From: a virus
Virus record (IMG/VR): IMGVR_UViG_3300047487_000176
Span: 1 to 55,115 of that record
Strand: one strand, 5' to 3'
Length of the DNA: 55,115 nt
The notes beneath the pieces are model-generated. The model saw nothing but the letters and a program-made list of their open reading frames with translations, searched no databases and was not told the DNA's origin. This document shows positions 23,859-32,097 of this stretch, in pieces (position 1 is the first letter of the stretch; each line of letters begins with the position of its first letter). A program made the position numbers and the translations under genes.

Positions 23859-25288
23859 TAAAAAGACCCTCCATCGAGCGTCTCAAGAAACGCCACCGAC
23901 GTGCCGGACGCGGAGTAGGTCAGGATGCCGTCGGTCGTGCCGCCCTGCACGGCAGAGACCGTGTCGAGCGCGTTCGACCCGAGGACGCTGCCCTTCGGCA
24001 CGGTCGCGAGGCCAGTTCCACCCTTCGTAGGCCCGATCGCCGTTGCAGACCACACGCCGGTGGTCACCGTGCCGAGCGTCGTGATCGACGTCTGGCCGGC
24101 GTAGGCCGTCGAGATGTCGATGGAGTCGGCTGCCACGCTGATCCGATCCGCCGTCCCGACGGCGTTGATCGTGCTGCCGTCCTTCGTGAGGCCGTTGCCG
24201 GCGGTGATCTGGCCGGCGCCGGAGAACTGGGCGAACGCCAGCGACGTCGTGCCGACCGTGATCGTGCCGTTTGTCGTCAGCACCCAGCCCGTGTCCGCGT
24301 TCGTCGTGCCTTCCTCTACGAACGTGAACGCACCCGGCGTCACTTCGGCGTCAGCGTCGAAGTCGGTGGCACGCACCGCCGCCCCGGACGCCTGCACGAC
24401 GTAGATGCCGTTCTGCGACGCCGTGTCCTGATTCTTGACGAGCACCCGGTCGCCCGTGGCGAGCGTCACGCCGTCGATCGCGTCGCCGTTCTCAAGCGCG
24501 CTCGACAGGTCGATGTTCGCCGTGGTCGCGGCCCTGACGCTTTGCTTGACGTCGAGGCCGTTCCTCGCAGCATCGACGTCCGCTTTCCTCGCGGCGTCGT
24601 TCGCATCTGTCGGCGCCGCGAGGTTCGTGATCTTCTGCGAGTTCATCGTCAGCGACGCCGTCGGCGCAGCGAATGACGTCAGGTTGTACGCCTTGACCGT
24701 GGTCTCGAGGTCGGTCACGTTCGCCGCGACGTGTGTGTGGACGGCGGACGCGGCGGAAACATCGACCGAGGTCAGGCTGACTGTGCCGACCTTTCCGTTG
24801 ACGCTTGAGACCGGCCCGTACTTGGCCGCCTCTGTCGCGAAGTCAGTGACGTCGGCTGCGACGTGCGTGTGGACGGCGGACGCCGCGCTCACGTCGACTG
24901 ACGTCAGGCTGACAGTCCCGGTCTTCCCGTTGACGCTGGAAACCGGCCCGACGAGCGACGCGGCTGTCGTGAAGTCGGTGATCTTGACGCTGGTCAGCGA
25001 CGGGATGTCGTCGGCCACGAGCGCACGGAACGTCGGCGCCGCGTCCGGCCCCGAAGTCGGCCCGGCGAGCACCTTGTTGGCCTCGCGGACAGTGACGATC
25101 GAGATGAACGCCCCGCCGCCGCCGATAGCGACCACGTTCGCGGCGTTCGTGCCGCTCGAGCCGGTGCCGATGTAGAGCGTGCCAGCACCGCCCGTGCCGG
25201 CGGCTTCGGCGTAGGCTAACTCCGCATTCAGGAGATGCTCAGGAGCCGAGCCGCCTGTAGACCTGCGGATACGAATGCGATTAGCCAT
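23858..25288 (-). CDS. Repeat-rich tail fibre protein
   Basis: 476 residues. GGAGGT lies 8 nt before the ATG at 25288. The N-terminus has [20 protein letters not shown], an adaptor-like sequence also seen at the start of other fibre proteins. Two or more copies of [37 protein letters not shown] follow, then a segment with [19 protein letters not shown]. The repeat units are close to those of the 33746-35650 fibre. No chaperone domain is present, so it is probably a half-fibre or shaft that carries the S74 fibre encoded just downstream. Confidence 0.75.
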   Translation of the reverse strand: MANRIRIRRSTGGSAPEHLLNAELAYAEAAGTGGAGTLYIGTGSSGTNAANVVAIGGGGAFISIVTVREANKVLAGPTSGPDAAPTFRALVADDIPSLTSVKITDFTTAASLVGPVSSVNGKTGTVSLTSVDVSAASAVHTHVAADVTDFATEAAKYGPVSSVNGKVGTVSLTSVDVSAASAVHTHVAANVTDLETTVKAYNLTSFAAPTASLTMNSQKITNLAAPTDANDAARKADVDAARNGLDVKQSVRAATTANIDLSSALENGDAIDGVTLATGDRVLVKNQDTASQNGIYVVQASGAAVRATDFDADAEVTPGAFTFVEEGTTNADTGWVLTTNGTITVGTTSLAFAQFSGAGQITAGNGLTKDGSTINAVGTADRISVAADSIDISTAYAGQTSITTLGTVTTGVWSATAIGPTKGGTGLATVPKGSVLGSNALDTVSAVQGGTTDGILTYSASGTSVAFLETLDGGSF

Positions 25289-25572
25289 GCGAAGTTACCT
25301 CCATCCACTAGGTTTGTTTCTGCGTAGTCGCGCCATTTGCCTGTTGAGTACCGCAGCACGTCGCCGTCCGCCGGCGAGGCGATCTGCACGTCCGTCAGTT
25401 GGCTCAGTGCCGTGGCGCCTCCAGTCGCCCCGATGTCGCCGGACGGACCCTGCGGCCCGATGCCGCCCGTGACCGCTGCCGCGACGGCTCCGCTGCCGAC
25501 GGTCGCCGAGACGCCGGCGCCGCTGACGGTCGCCGAAATCCGCGTTCCCGTGACGCTGGCCGTGATGCTCAC
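25228..25572 (-). CDS. Small fibre-linked protein with a collagen-like turn
   Basis: 114 residues from the GTG at 25572 (GTGA overlap with the upstream stop). A beta-rich N-terminus (SITASVTGTRISATVSGAG) is followed by GGIGPQGPSGDIGATGG, a short collagen-like G-x-y run, then LSQLTDVQIASPADGDVLRYSTGKW, a motif common at the start of phage fibre repeats. Its last 61 nt overlap the fibre gene start. It probably joins the adaptor and fibre in one structure. Confidence 0.6.
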   Translation of the reverse strand: MSITASVTGTRISATVSGAGVSATVGSGAVAAAVTGGIGPQGPSGDIGATGGATALSQLTDVQIASPADGDVLRYSTGKWRDYAETNLVDGGNFAWLIAFVSAGLQAARLLSIS

Positions 25573-25892
25573 CGCGCCACCTCGACGAAGCCCGAAAGTG
25601 CCGTCCGCTTCACGTCGCCCGGGGCGATCCACTCAAGCCGCCACGAGTACGTGCCCGGCTGGAGCGCCTCGGTCTGTGCCTCGGTCATCGCGACGGACAC
25701 GACGCCCGTCGAGGCGTTCGTGATCGTCGAGGTGATCGTGCCGACCGAGTTCCCCGTGATCGGCGACACGATCGACGATGACACCGTGTACCCCGACATA
25801 TCTATGTCAAAGTCGATAGTCGTTCCGAACTGGTCCCCGCGACGGAGCGAGAGGTTCAGCGGACCCGGCAGTTGGCTGTAGGTATTGCTCAC
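25569..25892 (-). CDS. Baseplate/fibre adaptor-like protein
   Basis: 107 residues. The GTG start overlaps the upstream stop as GTGA. SNTYSQLPGPLNLSLRRGDQFGTTIDFDIDMSGYTVSS opens a small beta sandwich, ended by LSGFVEVAR. The 35647-36015 protein has the same plan (xFSQLPGxLxxxFxxxDEV; TxLSGTVTV) and is a paralogue. Small proteins of this kind lead fibre cassettes and may attach fibres to the tail. Confidence 0.65.
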   Translation of the reverse strand: MSNTYSQLPGPLNLSLRRGDQFGTTIDFDIDMSGYTVSSSIVSPITGNSVGTITSTITNASTGVVSVAMTEAQTEALQPGTYSWRLEWIAPGDVKRTALSGFVEVAR

Positions 25893-26146
25893 CGAGGCTG
25901 CTCCACGGAGACCTTGTATTGCCTCGCCTCTTCAGCGGCCTTGGGCTGGAGCGCGTAGAGGAGCCGGGTCTGCTCCTCGATCGCGCTGGCGATGTCCTTC
26001 TGCGACTCCGAGATCGTCTTCAGGAACGCCGAGTGCTGCTCCACGAGCGGCAGGAGGACGTCGGTGCGGAGGAAGTAGCCTCCGGCCACGCAAAGCAAGG
26101 TCGGCAGGCCGTAGCGTTCGAGGACCGTCTTCAAGACGTCGTTCAT
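25889..26146 (-). CDS. Membrane-anchored coiled-coil protein, holin- or spanin-like
   Basis: 85 residues from the ATG at 26146; an in-frame GTG at 26161 is an alternative. One hydrophobic segment (GLPTLLCVAGGYFL) follows a short helical start; then a long amphipathic helix (LVEQHSAFLKTISESQKDIASAIEEQTRLL). Its stop overlaps the adaptor start as GTGA. Single-span proteins with a long coiled helix occur in phage lysis cassettes, but no lysozyme is next to it. Confidence 0.5.
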   Translation of the reverse strand: MNDVLKTVLERYGLPTLLCVAGGYFLRTDVLLPLVEQHSAFLKTISESQKDIASAIEEQTRLLYALQPKAAEEARQYKVSVEQPR

Positions 26147-26198
26147 TTCTTCACCGCTCACGGGACGCCTCGTGACGCCACAAAGGCAGAATGCGGCG

Positions 26199-26750
26199 TT
26201 ATTTCATTGTATCGTTTTGCAGCCTTACCCACGCAGCATCCACGCGGCCGGCGAGGACCGACAAATCCCCATCGTTGAGCACCTCGTCGTCCACGAGGCG
26301 GGCCTCGATGCCACGCTCGCTCGAGTGCGACCCGGCAGAACCAGCCAATCCAGCCCCGGGCCTGACGACGCGCCAGACGTACCCGCCGCGGGCGTGGATC
26401 GCCTCGGCCTCGTTGTCGAATCGGACGTCCGTGATCACGGCGAGCGGCGACTCAGAGTCTTCGATCCGCTTCATGGTCGCCATCACCCAGATTTCCGGGT
26501 GGATCGTCTCGCGCCCCCACTCCGTGCCGATCGTCTGGAGGAGCCGCCGCGGGCTGGCCGGCAGCCACGGCAGGTCGCGTTCCTTGTGCCGGCGGTCCTG
26601 CAACTCGGCGATCGACATCCCGGTGATCGCCGAAATCGCCGCGTACAACGGGTCAGCGAATCCGAAGACGCCGGCGCCGTGCCGTGCCGCCAGCATCTCC
26701 GCCACCGTGTTTTTGCCGCAGCCGGCGGCGCCGCAGAGGCCGAGGATCAT
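26199..26750 (-). CDS. Deoxynucleoside monophosphate kinase
   Basis: 183 residues from the ATG at 26750 (TGATG overlap with the phosphoesterase stop). ILGLCGAAGCGKNTVAEML is a P-loop (GAAGCGKNT, 7-15). FADPLYAAISAITG and DRRHKERDLPW follow, then ETIHPEIWVMATMKRI and VITDVRFDNEAEAI, the layout of T4 gp1-like dNMP kinases. It converts dNMPs to dNDPs, feeding phage DNA synthesis from degraded host DNA. Its place in the fibre-cargo area, away from replication genes, is unusual. Confidence 0.85.
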   Translation of the reverse strand: MILGLCGAAGCGKNTVAEMLAARHGAGVFGFADPLYAAISAITGMSIAELQDRRHKERDLPWLPASPRRLLQTIGTEWGRETIHPEIWVMATMKRIEDSESPLAVITDVRFDNEAEAIHARGGYVWRVVRPGAGLAGSAGSHSSERGIEARLVDDEVLNDGDLSVLAGRVDAAWVRLQNDTMK

Positions 26751-27919
26751 CACTTCACCCCTGCGACGTGCATGGCCGTCAAGCCGCCCTCTGGGCGGTA
26801 GAGGAACGTCTCCATCGCTCGGCGGGCGCCTATGAATCCGTGCTCGGAGTGCCAGTCGTCCGTGGCCCCGACACTGGGAGCGGTTCGGACGATCACCGAC
26901 TCGATGGTCTCGATCGGCCGCTGCCACTCGGCGGCCTGCGAGTGGTAGTGTCCCGTGTGGTACTCGCGGTACGGGCATCGCGCCCAATCGGCGGCGGCCT
27001 CGATCGCCATGATCTGCGGCAACTTCCGCTTCGCCCGGTGGCCGTGGGCGATTCCGAGCAGATTGGCCCCGTGCGTGACGTACTGCCGGCCGGTGAACTT
27101 CATGCTCACGGCGACGCGCTGGTCGTTTCGGAACCGCTCGAACAGGATGCGCTGAAACGCCCAACTGAGGGTCTCGTCATGGTTCCCGTTCACGACGTGG
27201 ACGTCGGTCGGCGTCGTCGCGGCGGACTGCTCGACGATCGACAAGAGCGCGTCGCTGCCGACCTCGATCATCTTCTGAAGGCGGCCGTCGCGCTCCAACT
27301 GCGTGCCGCTGGTGGTGGTCCCGTGCGGCGAGTCGTAGTGAAAGAGGTCGCCGAGGTAGAAGATGCTCCTCCGAGCGGGCTTGTACTCGTTGCCGACGGC
27401 GATCAGTTCGTTCGACGTCTGCCTGATGACGCGGTCGGCGATGTCGAGATCGTAGTCGCCGTGTCCGGTTGTCTTGCTCCACGCATACTTGCCGACGTGA
27501 ACGTCCGCCACCACGATGACCTGCCACAGTTCTCCCTTCGGCTTCTTGTGGCGGCTCACCGGCCGCTGCTTGAGGCCGACGGCGCCGGCGATCATCGCCT
27601 CCACAACCTCGCGGGTCGTCGGCCCCGCCTTGGGCTTCAGCCGGACGAAGACGCGGTGTAACTCGGTGACGGTCGTGCCGCCCTTGCCATCGCTCGTCGC
27701 GCACTCCCACTTGGTGGCTTCGGATGCCGCTACTTCATACCGCTGCAAGTCCGCCTCGATGTGCGCGAGGAGGTCTTCGACGGTCTTGATGCGGCGGCTC
27801 GTGCTGCGGGCCTCGAGCACGTCGCCCTCGCGCTTGGTCGTGACCTGCTCCGCGTCCGGGGCGGGTTCAGGCTGTGGCAGTTTGGCCGCCACCTTGGCGA
27901 TCAAGTCCTCCTGAGCCAT
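26750..27919 (-). CDS. Calcineurin-like metallophosphoesterase
   Basis: 389 residues. AAGGAG lies 9 nt before the ATG at 27919. Residues 1-130 form a helical and charged extension with a basic end (RHKKPKG). The catalytic domain shows VVADVHVG (D139, H141), LGDLFHYDS (D190), VNGNHDE (N245, H246), GIAHGHR and HTGHYHS in order, the complete two-metal set. Relatives cut phosphodiester or phosphomonoester bonds in nucleotides or DNA. The substrate is unknown. An acyl-cargo role is not implied; its neighbours are a dNMP kinase and a helix-turn-helix-like protein. Confidence 0.88.
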   Translation of the reverse strand: MAQEDLIAKVAAKLPQPEPAPDAEQVTTKREGDVLEARSTSRRIKTVEDLLAHIEADLQRYEVAASEATKWECATSDGKGGTTVTELHRVFVRLKPKAGPTTREVVEAMIAGAVGLKQRPVSRHKKPKGELWQVIVVADVHVGKYAWSKTTGHGDYDLDIADRVIRQTSNELIAVGNEYKPARRSIFYLGDLFHYDSPHGTTTSGTQLERDGRLQKMIEVGSDALLSIVEQSAATTPTDVHVVNGNHDETLSWAFQRILFERFRNDQRVAVSMKFTGRQYVTHGANLLGIAHGHRAKRKLPQIMAIEAAADWARCPYREYHTGHYHSQAAEWQRPIETIESVIVRTAPSVGATDDWHSEHGFIGARRAMETFLYRPEGGLTAMHVAGVK

Positions 27920-28158
27920 GCCTTCACTCCTTGCGGGCCGATGACGATGCCCAGTTCGCCGAGCGTCGCCGAGATCGCCCGGCACGCCGTGATCTCCCGC
28001 TTGCCGAACCGGCCTGCAAAGTACGCATCGCGGAGCGGCAGAACCTGCTCCGCCTGCTCCGGCGTGAGCCGCTGCCACCACGGTTTGACGTGCGGCGTCG
28101 TGTCCACCCGGGACGCGACTCGTTCGATGAGGTCATCCGCTGACAACTTCTCGTCCAT
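27901..28158 (-). CDS. Small helical protein, possibly DNA-binding
   Basis: 85 residues from the ATG at 28158, after GAGGTGC. The C-terminal part, ITACRAISATLGELGIVIGPQGVKAWL, has the look of a helix-turn-helix. An N-terminal helix carries SADDLIERVASRV. The start overlaps nothing on the Rieske side (8 nt gap) and its stop overlaps the phosphoesterase gene by 19 nt. A small terminase-like or regulator role is possible but unproven. Confidence 0.45.
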   Translation of the reverse strand: MDEKLSADDLIERVASRVDTTPHVKPWWQRLTPEQAEQVLPLRDAYFAGRFGKREITACRAISATLGELGIVIGPQGVKAWLRRT

Positions 28159-28166
28159 GCTGCACC

Positions 28167-29231
28167 TCACGAGAGACCGTCGCACGCCATCAGGAGTGCG
28201 CTGATGTGATGCCCGACACGCTCCTCGTCCCCTGACAGGATCGCTTCCACGCCAGACCCGGCGGCGTCGATGGCCCCCGCGTGGACGCTCTCGCAGACCG
28301 CGGCGTCCTCGGCGAACACGGCTCGGTTAAAGTCCACGACCGCCCTGTTGAACACCTCGCGGCGTTCCGCCTGTGCCGGCGAGAGGTCGCCGACCTTCGT
28401 CGCGTAGACCAGAGACGTGAACTCCGTGTCGCCGACGCCAGCCGGCGAGAAGAACTGGACCGATACGCTCATGCCGGCCGCGCTCGCGATTGTGCAGTGC
28501 GGGAAGACCAGTTGGTGGACGTAGCCGGCAGGCTTGTACGGACGCGACGCGAACACGTCCTCCATCGATTCAAGCCACGCCGTGGTCTTCGCGGACAAGG
28601 GCGTCGACCACGACGAGTGCGGGCCGGCGAATGAGAACTCGCCGCCGTTCGCGCCGAGCCGGTGGAACGTCTCCGGGTGGACGTGGCCGACGTGGTACGC
28701 CTCGAGCGTGTTCTCGACGGCGATCTTCCAGTTGCACCGCATCCAGATGCGGTTCGTGTCGAGTTTCTCGCCGCAGGCTTCCGTCATCGCGGCGATCGTC
28801 CCCCAAGCATCTCCGAGCCACGCCTCCAGTTCGATCGCTTTCGTGCGGCAGACGAACACGAGGTTCCCGCACCGGGCCGTCTCGTACACGGCGAGGCCGT
28901 GCTCCGCGAGGTTCACGCCGTCGAAACTGGGCCGCTTCGGCACCCGGCACGGTAGGCCGTCAGGCCCGAACTCCCAGCCGTGGTAGCCGCAGACAAGCGG
29001 GCCGGTCCCGCAGGGCTTCGTGACAAGCCTGTTGAGGCGGTGCGGACAGACGTTCAGGAACGCCTTCAGTTCGCCGTCGACGTTCTGGACGATGACCTTC
29101 CCGCGGACGACGTAGTCGCCGTCTCCGGCGATCTCGTTCGCCATGCAGGCCGGAGTCCAGACGGAGTTCGCAAGCGCCGTCACCTCGCGGGCGTACTGCT
29201 CCTCAGAAGCGTAGTAGGCGGCCGGGATCAT
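28167..29231 (-). CDS. Rieske-type oxygenase, alpha-subunit-like
   Basis: 354 residues. The ATG overlaps the reductase stop as ATGA. The Rieske cluster is complete: C62-P-H64 in NVCPHRL and C81-G-Y-H84 in VCGYHGW. The catalytic domain shows the mononuclear iron site in NTLEAYHVGHVHPETF (about H180 and H185). Family members add oxygen or demethylate ring, choline-like and other substrates, usually with a separate reductase, which is not encoded here. Co-transcription with acyl-chain and sugar genes suggests it hydroxylates or desaturates part of the built acyl or sugar group. That use is inferred. Confidence 0.88.
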   Translation of the reverse strand: MIPAAYYASEEQYAREVTALANSVWTPACMANEIAGDGDYVVRGKVIVQNVDGELKAFLNVCPHRLNRLVTKPCGTGPLVCGYHGWEFGPDGLPCRVPKRPSFDGVNLAEHGLAVYETARCGNLVFVCRTKAIELEAWLGDAWGTIAAMTEACGEKLDTNRIWMRCNWKIAVENTLEAYHVGHVHPETFHRLGANGGEFSFAGPHSSWSTPLSAKTTAWLESMEDVFASRPYKPAGYVHQLVFPHCTIASAAGMSVSVQFFSPAGVGDTEFTSLVYATKVGDLSPAQAERREVFNRAVVDFNRAVFAEDAAVCESVHAGAIDAAGSGVEAILSGDEERVGHHISALLMACDGLS

Positions 29232-29959
29232 TGTGCTGTCATGCCCCCGTCGATCGTGAGGATGGCCCCCGTCGTCCACTTCTGCCGCAGGAGGTACTGG
29301 ATCGCCTCGGCGACGTCCTCCGGCTCGCCGAGGCCGAGGAGGTGATCGTCGACCACGGCTTGCCACTGCTTCGGAGACATCGTGTGCTCGAGCCGCTCCT
29401 GCATCGGCGTCCTGACGACGCCGGGGGCGACGGCGTTGACCCGGATGCCGGAGGGGGCCAGTTCGACCGCCAGCGCCTTGGTCAGCCCGAGCACTGCCGC
29501 TTTCGACGCGGCGTAGGCGCTCGCAGCGGCCTGTCCGACGATTCCAGCCACGCTCGCCACGAACACGATCGCGTCGGACCCGCCGGCCCGAACGGCCGGC
29601 TGCCGGAACGCCTTGGCGACGTGCCACGCCGTGTGGTAGTTCGCCGCGATCATCTCGTCCGCTTTGGCGTGCGTCTGGTATCGCAGGGGGATCAGCGAGT
29701 GGATGCCGGCGGCGTGGACGACGCCATCGAACTTCCCGTGGACCGCAGCGATGTCCGCGAGCACGTCGTCGGTGCGGTCGCCCAGCGACACGAGGTCGAT
29801 GCTCTTCCAGCCGTGGTTGCCTGCTGGCAGTGCGTCGTGGACTTCCCGCAGGCGGCCGTAGTCCCGGCCGAGCAGGTAGACGTCGTGGCCTCCGGCGGCC
29901 AAGAGTCTCGCCGTGGCGGCCCCGATGCCGCTGGACCCTCCGGTCACGAGGTATCTCAC
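29228..29959 (-). CDS. Short-chain dehydrogenase/reductase, 3-oxoacyl-ACP reductase-like
   Basis: 243 residues. The GTG start overlaps the KAS III stop as GTGA. RYLVTGGSSGIGAATARLL carries the TGxxxGIG nucleotide loop, and NYHTAWHV is typical. Catalytic residues are S136 (VASVAGI), Y149 and K153 (YAASK). The C-terminal RVNAVAPGVVRTPM and GAILTIDGGM match FabG-like reductases. Following a KAS III and ACP in the same operon, it probably reduces a 3-oxoacyl-ACP to 3-hydroxyacyl-ACP. A sugar dehydrogenase role cannot be excluded. Confidence 0.88.
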   Translation of the reverse strand: MRYLVTGGSSGIGAATARLLAAGGHDVYLLGRDYGRLREVHDALPAGNHGWKSIDLVSLGDRTDDVLADIAAVHGKFDGVVHAAGIHSLIPLRYQTHAKADEMIAANYHTAWHVAKAFRQPAVRAGGSDAIVFVASVAGIVGQAAASAYAASKAAVLGLTKALAVELAPSGIRVNAVAPGVVRTPMQERLEHTMSPKQWQAVVDDHLLGLGEPEDVAEAIQYLLRQKWTTGAILTIDGGMTAQ

Positions 29960-30891
29960 TCGGCGACCTCCACGAGGTCGTGGAGCCTCGTCGTGGACAG
30001 GTCGGCGGCGACGGCGCAGTACGACCAGCCACCGCCGAATCCGGCCATGACCGTCTTCCCCTTGCCGCCGGTGGTCACGAGCGCCAGCGGGATCGACGCG
30101 CTCGACACGTTGCCGAACCGCCGGACGACGCCGTCGACCCACTTTGACTCCGGCACGCCGCACTTCTCGCGGAGGTGGCGGAGCATGAACTGGTTCGGCT
30201 GGTGCGGCACGATCTGGTCGACCGTGTCCATCGTCCAGCCGGCCGCAGCGAGCGACTCGGTGACCATCATCGGCACCGTCCGCACCGCGAACTCAAAGAC
30301 CTCGGCGCCGTTCATCTTCAAGTACGCCGTGTCGCCGTGACCGAGCGACAGATGATCCGCCCCGCTCCCGTCGCTGCCGAAGGCGACGTGCATGGGCGGA
30401 GCGTCCTCGTCCCGCTCGAGGATCGTCGCGCTCACTGCGTCGCCGAAGAGAGGCTCGGTCGCCCTGTCGTTCGGCGAGACGACGGTCGACAGGCAGTCGC
30501 CGGCGACCAAGAGGACGCGGGGCACGCCGGCGGCCACGAGGCCGGACGCCACCGCGAGGCCGTAGGTGTAGCCGGAGCACCCTTGGTTCACGTCGAACGC
30601 AGCACACGCCGTGCCGAGATTGAGCCTGCCGTGCAGGACGTTCGCGACCGGGGGGATGCGCTGATCCGGCGTCTGCGTGACGACGACGATCGCCTGCACC
30701 GCCCGGCCGAGCACCTCGCGGCACGCGGCCTCGGCCAAGTCGGTGAGCGTCAGGCGATCGACGACACGACGCTCGCGGACGCCGGTGGCGGCCTCCAGTT
30801 TCGACGCCGCGGCGCCCCAGCGCGACTGATCTCGCACGGTCGAAGGCACGGCCACGGCGATGTCGCGGATCGCGACGCCTTGGATGCTCAT
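29956..30891 (-). CDS. Beta-ketoacyl-ACP synthase III-like condensing enzyme
   Basis: 311 residues. The ATG overlaps the ACP stop as ATGA. It would join an acyl-CoA or acyl-ACP starter with malonyl-ACP. The active-site triad is present: C105 in VNQGCSGYTYGL, H230 in IVPHQPNQFM and N261 in RFGNVSSASIPLAL. Length and the thiolase-like halves match the FabH family; the Q-P-N-Q after the histidine also fits FabH rather than chain-elongating KAS I/II. Being outside any fatty-acid operon and beside an ACP, it most likely makes a short specialised acyl group. Confidence 0.9.
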   Translation of the reverse strand: MSIQGVAIRDIAVAVPSTVRDQSRWGAAASKLEAATGVRERRVVDRLTLTDLAEAACREVLGRAVQAIVVVTQTPDQRIPPVANVLHGRLNLGTACAAFDVNQGCSGYTYGLAVASGLVAAGVPRVLLVAGDCLSTVVSPNDRATEPLFGDAVSATILERDEDAPPMHVAFGSDGSGADHLSLGHGDTAYLKMNGAEVFEFAVRTVPMMVTESLAAAGWTMDTVDQIVPHQPNQFMLRHLREKCGVPESKWVDGVVRRFGNVSSASIPLALVTTGGKGKTVMAGFGGGWSYCAVAADLSTTRLHDLVEVAE

Positions 30892-31106
30892 TGGATTCCC
30901 ACGAGCGCGGCCAAGTCGCCGACGGTCCTTGCTTCCATGAGCCGTGCGGCGCTCACGATCACGCCGTACTTCTTGTCGGCCATCGCCATGAACCCCATCG
31001 CGCTCATGGAGTCCCACCCGGCAAGGTGGTTCAGGGACATCTCCGGCTGGCTGGTGCCGGCCGGCTGCTCGACCAGTTGGTCGAGCGCTTCGCAGAACTC
31101 GCTCAT
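30888..31106 (-). CDS. Acyl carrier protein
   Basis: 72 residues. The ATG overlaps the acyltransferase stop as ATGA. LAGWDSMSAMGFMAM holds the D-S-M phosphopantetheine site with S33, and the following helices (VSAARLMEARTVGDLAALV) complete a small four-helix fold. The overall charge is less acidic than housekeeping ACPs. It would carry the acyl chain between the condensing enzyme, reductase and acyltransferase of this cluster. A host phosphopantetheinyl transferase must activate it, as none is seen here. Confidence 0.9.
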   Translation of the reverse strand: MSEFCEALDQLVEQPAGTSQPEMSLNHLAGWDSMSAMGFMAMADKKYGVIVSAARLMEARTVGDLAALVGIQ

Positions 31107-31714
31107 TGTGGCTTCCTGTAGATAACGGCCGCAGGGACTCCCATCACGGTGGATCGCTCCGGCGCCTCGCGGACGACGACGCTGCCGCTGCCAACGATCG
31201 ACCAGTCGCCGGCGTGGGCGTGTGGCAGGATGCTCGCGTGCGACCCGACGAGGACGCCCTCTCCGAGGCTCGCGTGCCCGCAGATGTCGGCGTGGCTTGA
31301 GATCGAGCAATAGTCGCCGGTCACCGTGTCGTGGCCGACGGTCGCAGCGCAGTTGACCGTCACGAACCGCCCGATGGACGAGCCGACGCTCAGGATCGCA
31401 TGGGGGCAAATCACGCAGCCCTCTCCCATCGCGGCCGGCTCGGTGACGATCGCGGTCGGGTGAACGAGCGTCCAGAACCGCGCCCCGCGACTGCGGAGCC
31501 GCTCACAGACGATCCGCTTGAGGGCCGGCTCGCCGATGCCGCACAGGAAGACGTCGCGAGGTGAGAATACGAGGTCGTCAGGCAGGACGGGCAGGCCGCA
31601 CGCGACGCCCTCGGCCGTGTCGAGGAAGGCGTCCACGTCGATGCCTGCGTCCCGTGCCCAGCGGAGCACCTCGCGGCCGAAGCCGCCGGCGCCCACGATG
31701 TACGTGTTGCTCAC
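31103..31714 (-). CDS. NeuD/PglD-like hexapeptide acyltransferase
   Basis: 203 residues. The GTG start overlaps the HExxH protein stop as GTGA. NTYIVGAGGFGREVLRWA is the N-terminal sugar-binding Rossmann-like part of the NeuD/PglD family. The C-terminal half is a left-handed beta helix with hexapeptide repeats (VHPTAIV, VICPHAILS, VTVNCAAT, CSISSHADI, VLVGSHASILP) and ends IVGSGSVVVREA and VMGVPAAVIYR. H-x-D/E catalytic positions sit in TVGHDTVTG. Members acylate an amino group on a nucleotide-activated sugar. Next to ACP, a non-acetyl acyl donor is plausible. Confidence 0.88.
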   Translation of the reverse strand: MSNTYIVGAGGFGREVLRWARDAGIDVDAFLDTAEGVACGLPVLPDDLVFSPRDVFLCGIGEPALKRIVCERLRSRGARFWTLVHPTAIVTEPAAMGEGCVICPHAILSVGSSIGRFVTVNCAATVGHDTVTGDYCSISSHADICGHASLGEGVLVGSHASILPHAHAGDWSIVGSGSVVVREAPERSTVMGVPAAVIYRKPQ

Positions 31715-32016
31715 GGCTGCTTGTCCTCTTGCAGGCGGTAGCCTAAGAACCAGAGGATTCTGCTCACGTCGCGGGCGCTCGCCGTGATCGTCTCCTCGGA
31801 CATCTGCGGGAAGCACACATGGAGCGCCTCGTGGATTTCGGTCTCCATGCGAGTCCGACCTTTCAGCCGCGAGTCGATCAAGACCTTCCGCACCGACGGC
31901 TCGTCGGGCTTGTTCGGGTCAGGCAGGTACGCCCACCCAGCCGCCTGCCCTCGGAGACGGCTATATCGCCACACCCAGCGGGCGCCAGCGATCAGGAAGT
32001 GGTGGGTCGCCGCCAT
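31711..32016 (-). CDS. Small zincin-like protein with HExxH motif
   Basis: 101 residues. METEIHEALHVCFPQMSEETITASARDVSRILW places HEALH in a helix, matching the HExxH signature of zinc metallopeptidases, followed by an amphipathic helix. The N-terminal half is a basic strand segment. No third metal ligand can be fixed by eye; a glutamate in EET or the DVSR aspartate may serve. Small phage proteins with this layout exist, but their substrates are unknown. No promoter is certain; a TTGACT box on the minus strand near 32055 could belong to it. Confidence 0.6.
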   Translation of the reverse strand: MAATHHFLIAGARWVWRYSRLRGQAAGWAYLPDPNKPDEPSVRKVLIDSRLKGRTRMETEIHEALHVCFPQMSEETITASARDVSRILWFLGYRLQEDKQP

Positions 32017-32097
32017 GCCGGATAGTGTCCTTGGGACGCCTAGCGTAAGTCAAGTGATGTTTTTTGGTGCTAGCACGCACGCGATGTGCTGCTGCTC
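32017..32097. other. Gap with palindrome and possible leftward promoter
   Basis: 81 nt. On the minus strand TTGACT lies near 32055, with no good -10 at 17-18 nt. A perfect 10-bp palindrome GTGCTAGCAC sits near 32070 beside a six-base T run on the plus strand. It is one of only a few inter-gene gaps in the leftward unit and could restart transcription of the acyl cluster. Evidence for a promoter is weak. Confidence 0.3.

Noticed and set aside
23858-25288. Regular repeats resembling an array
   Set aside because: The repeats are protein-coding and lie within fibre genes, not CRISPR repeats: units are long, diverged and in frame.
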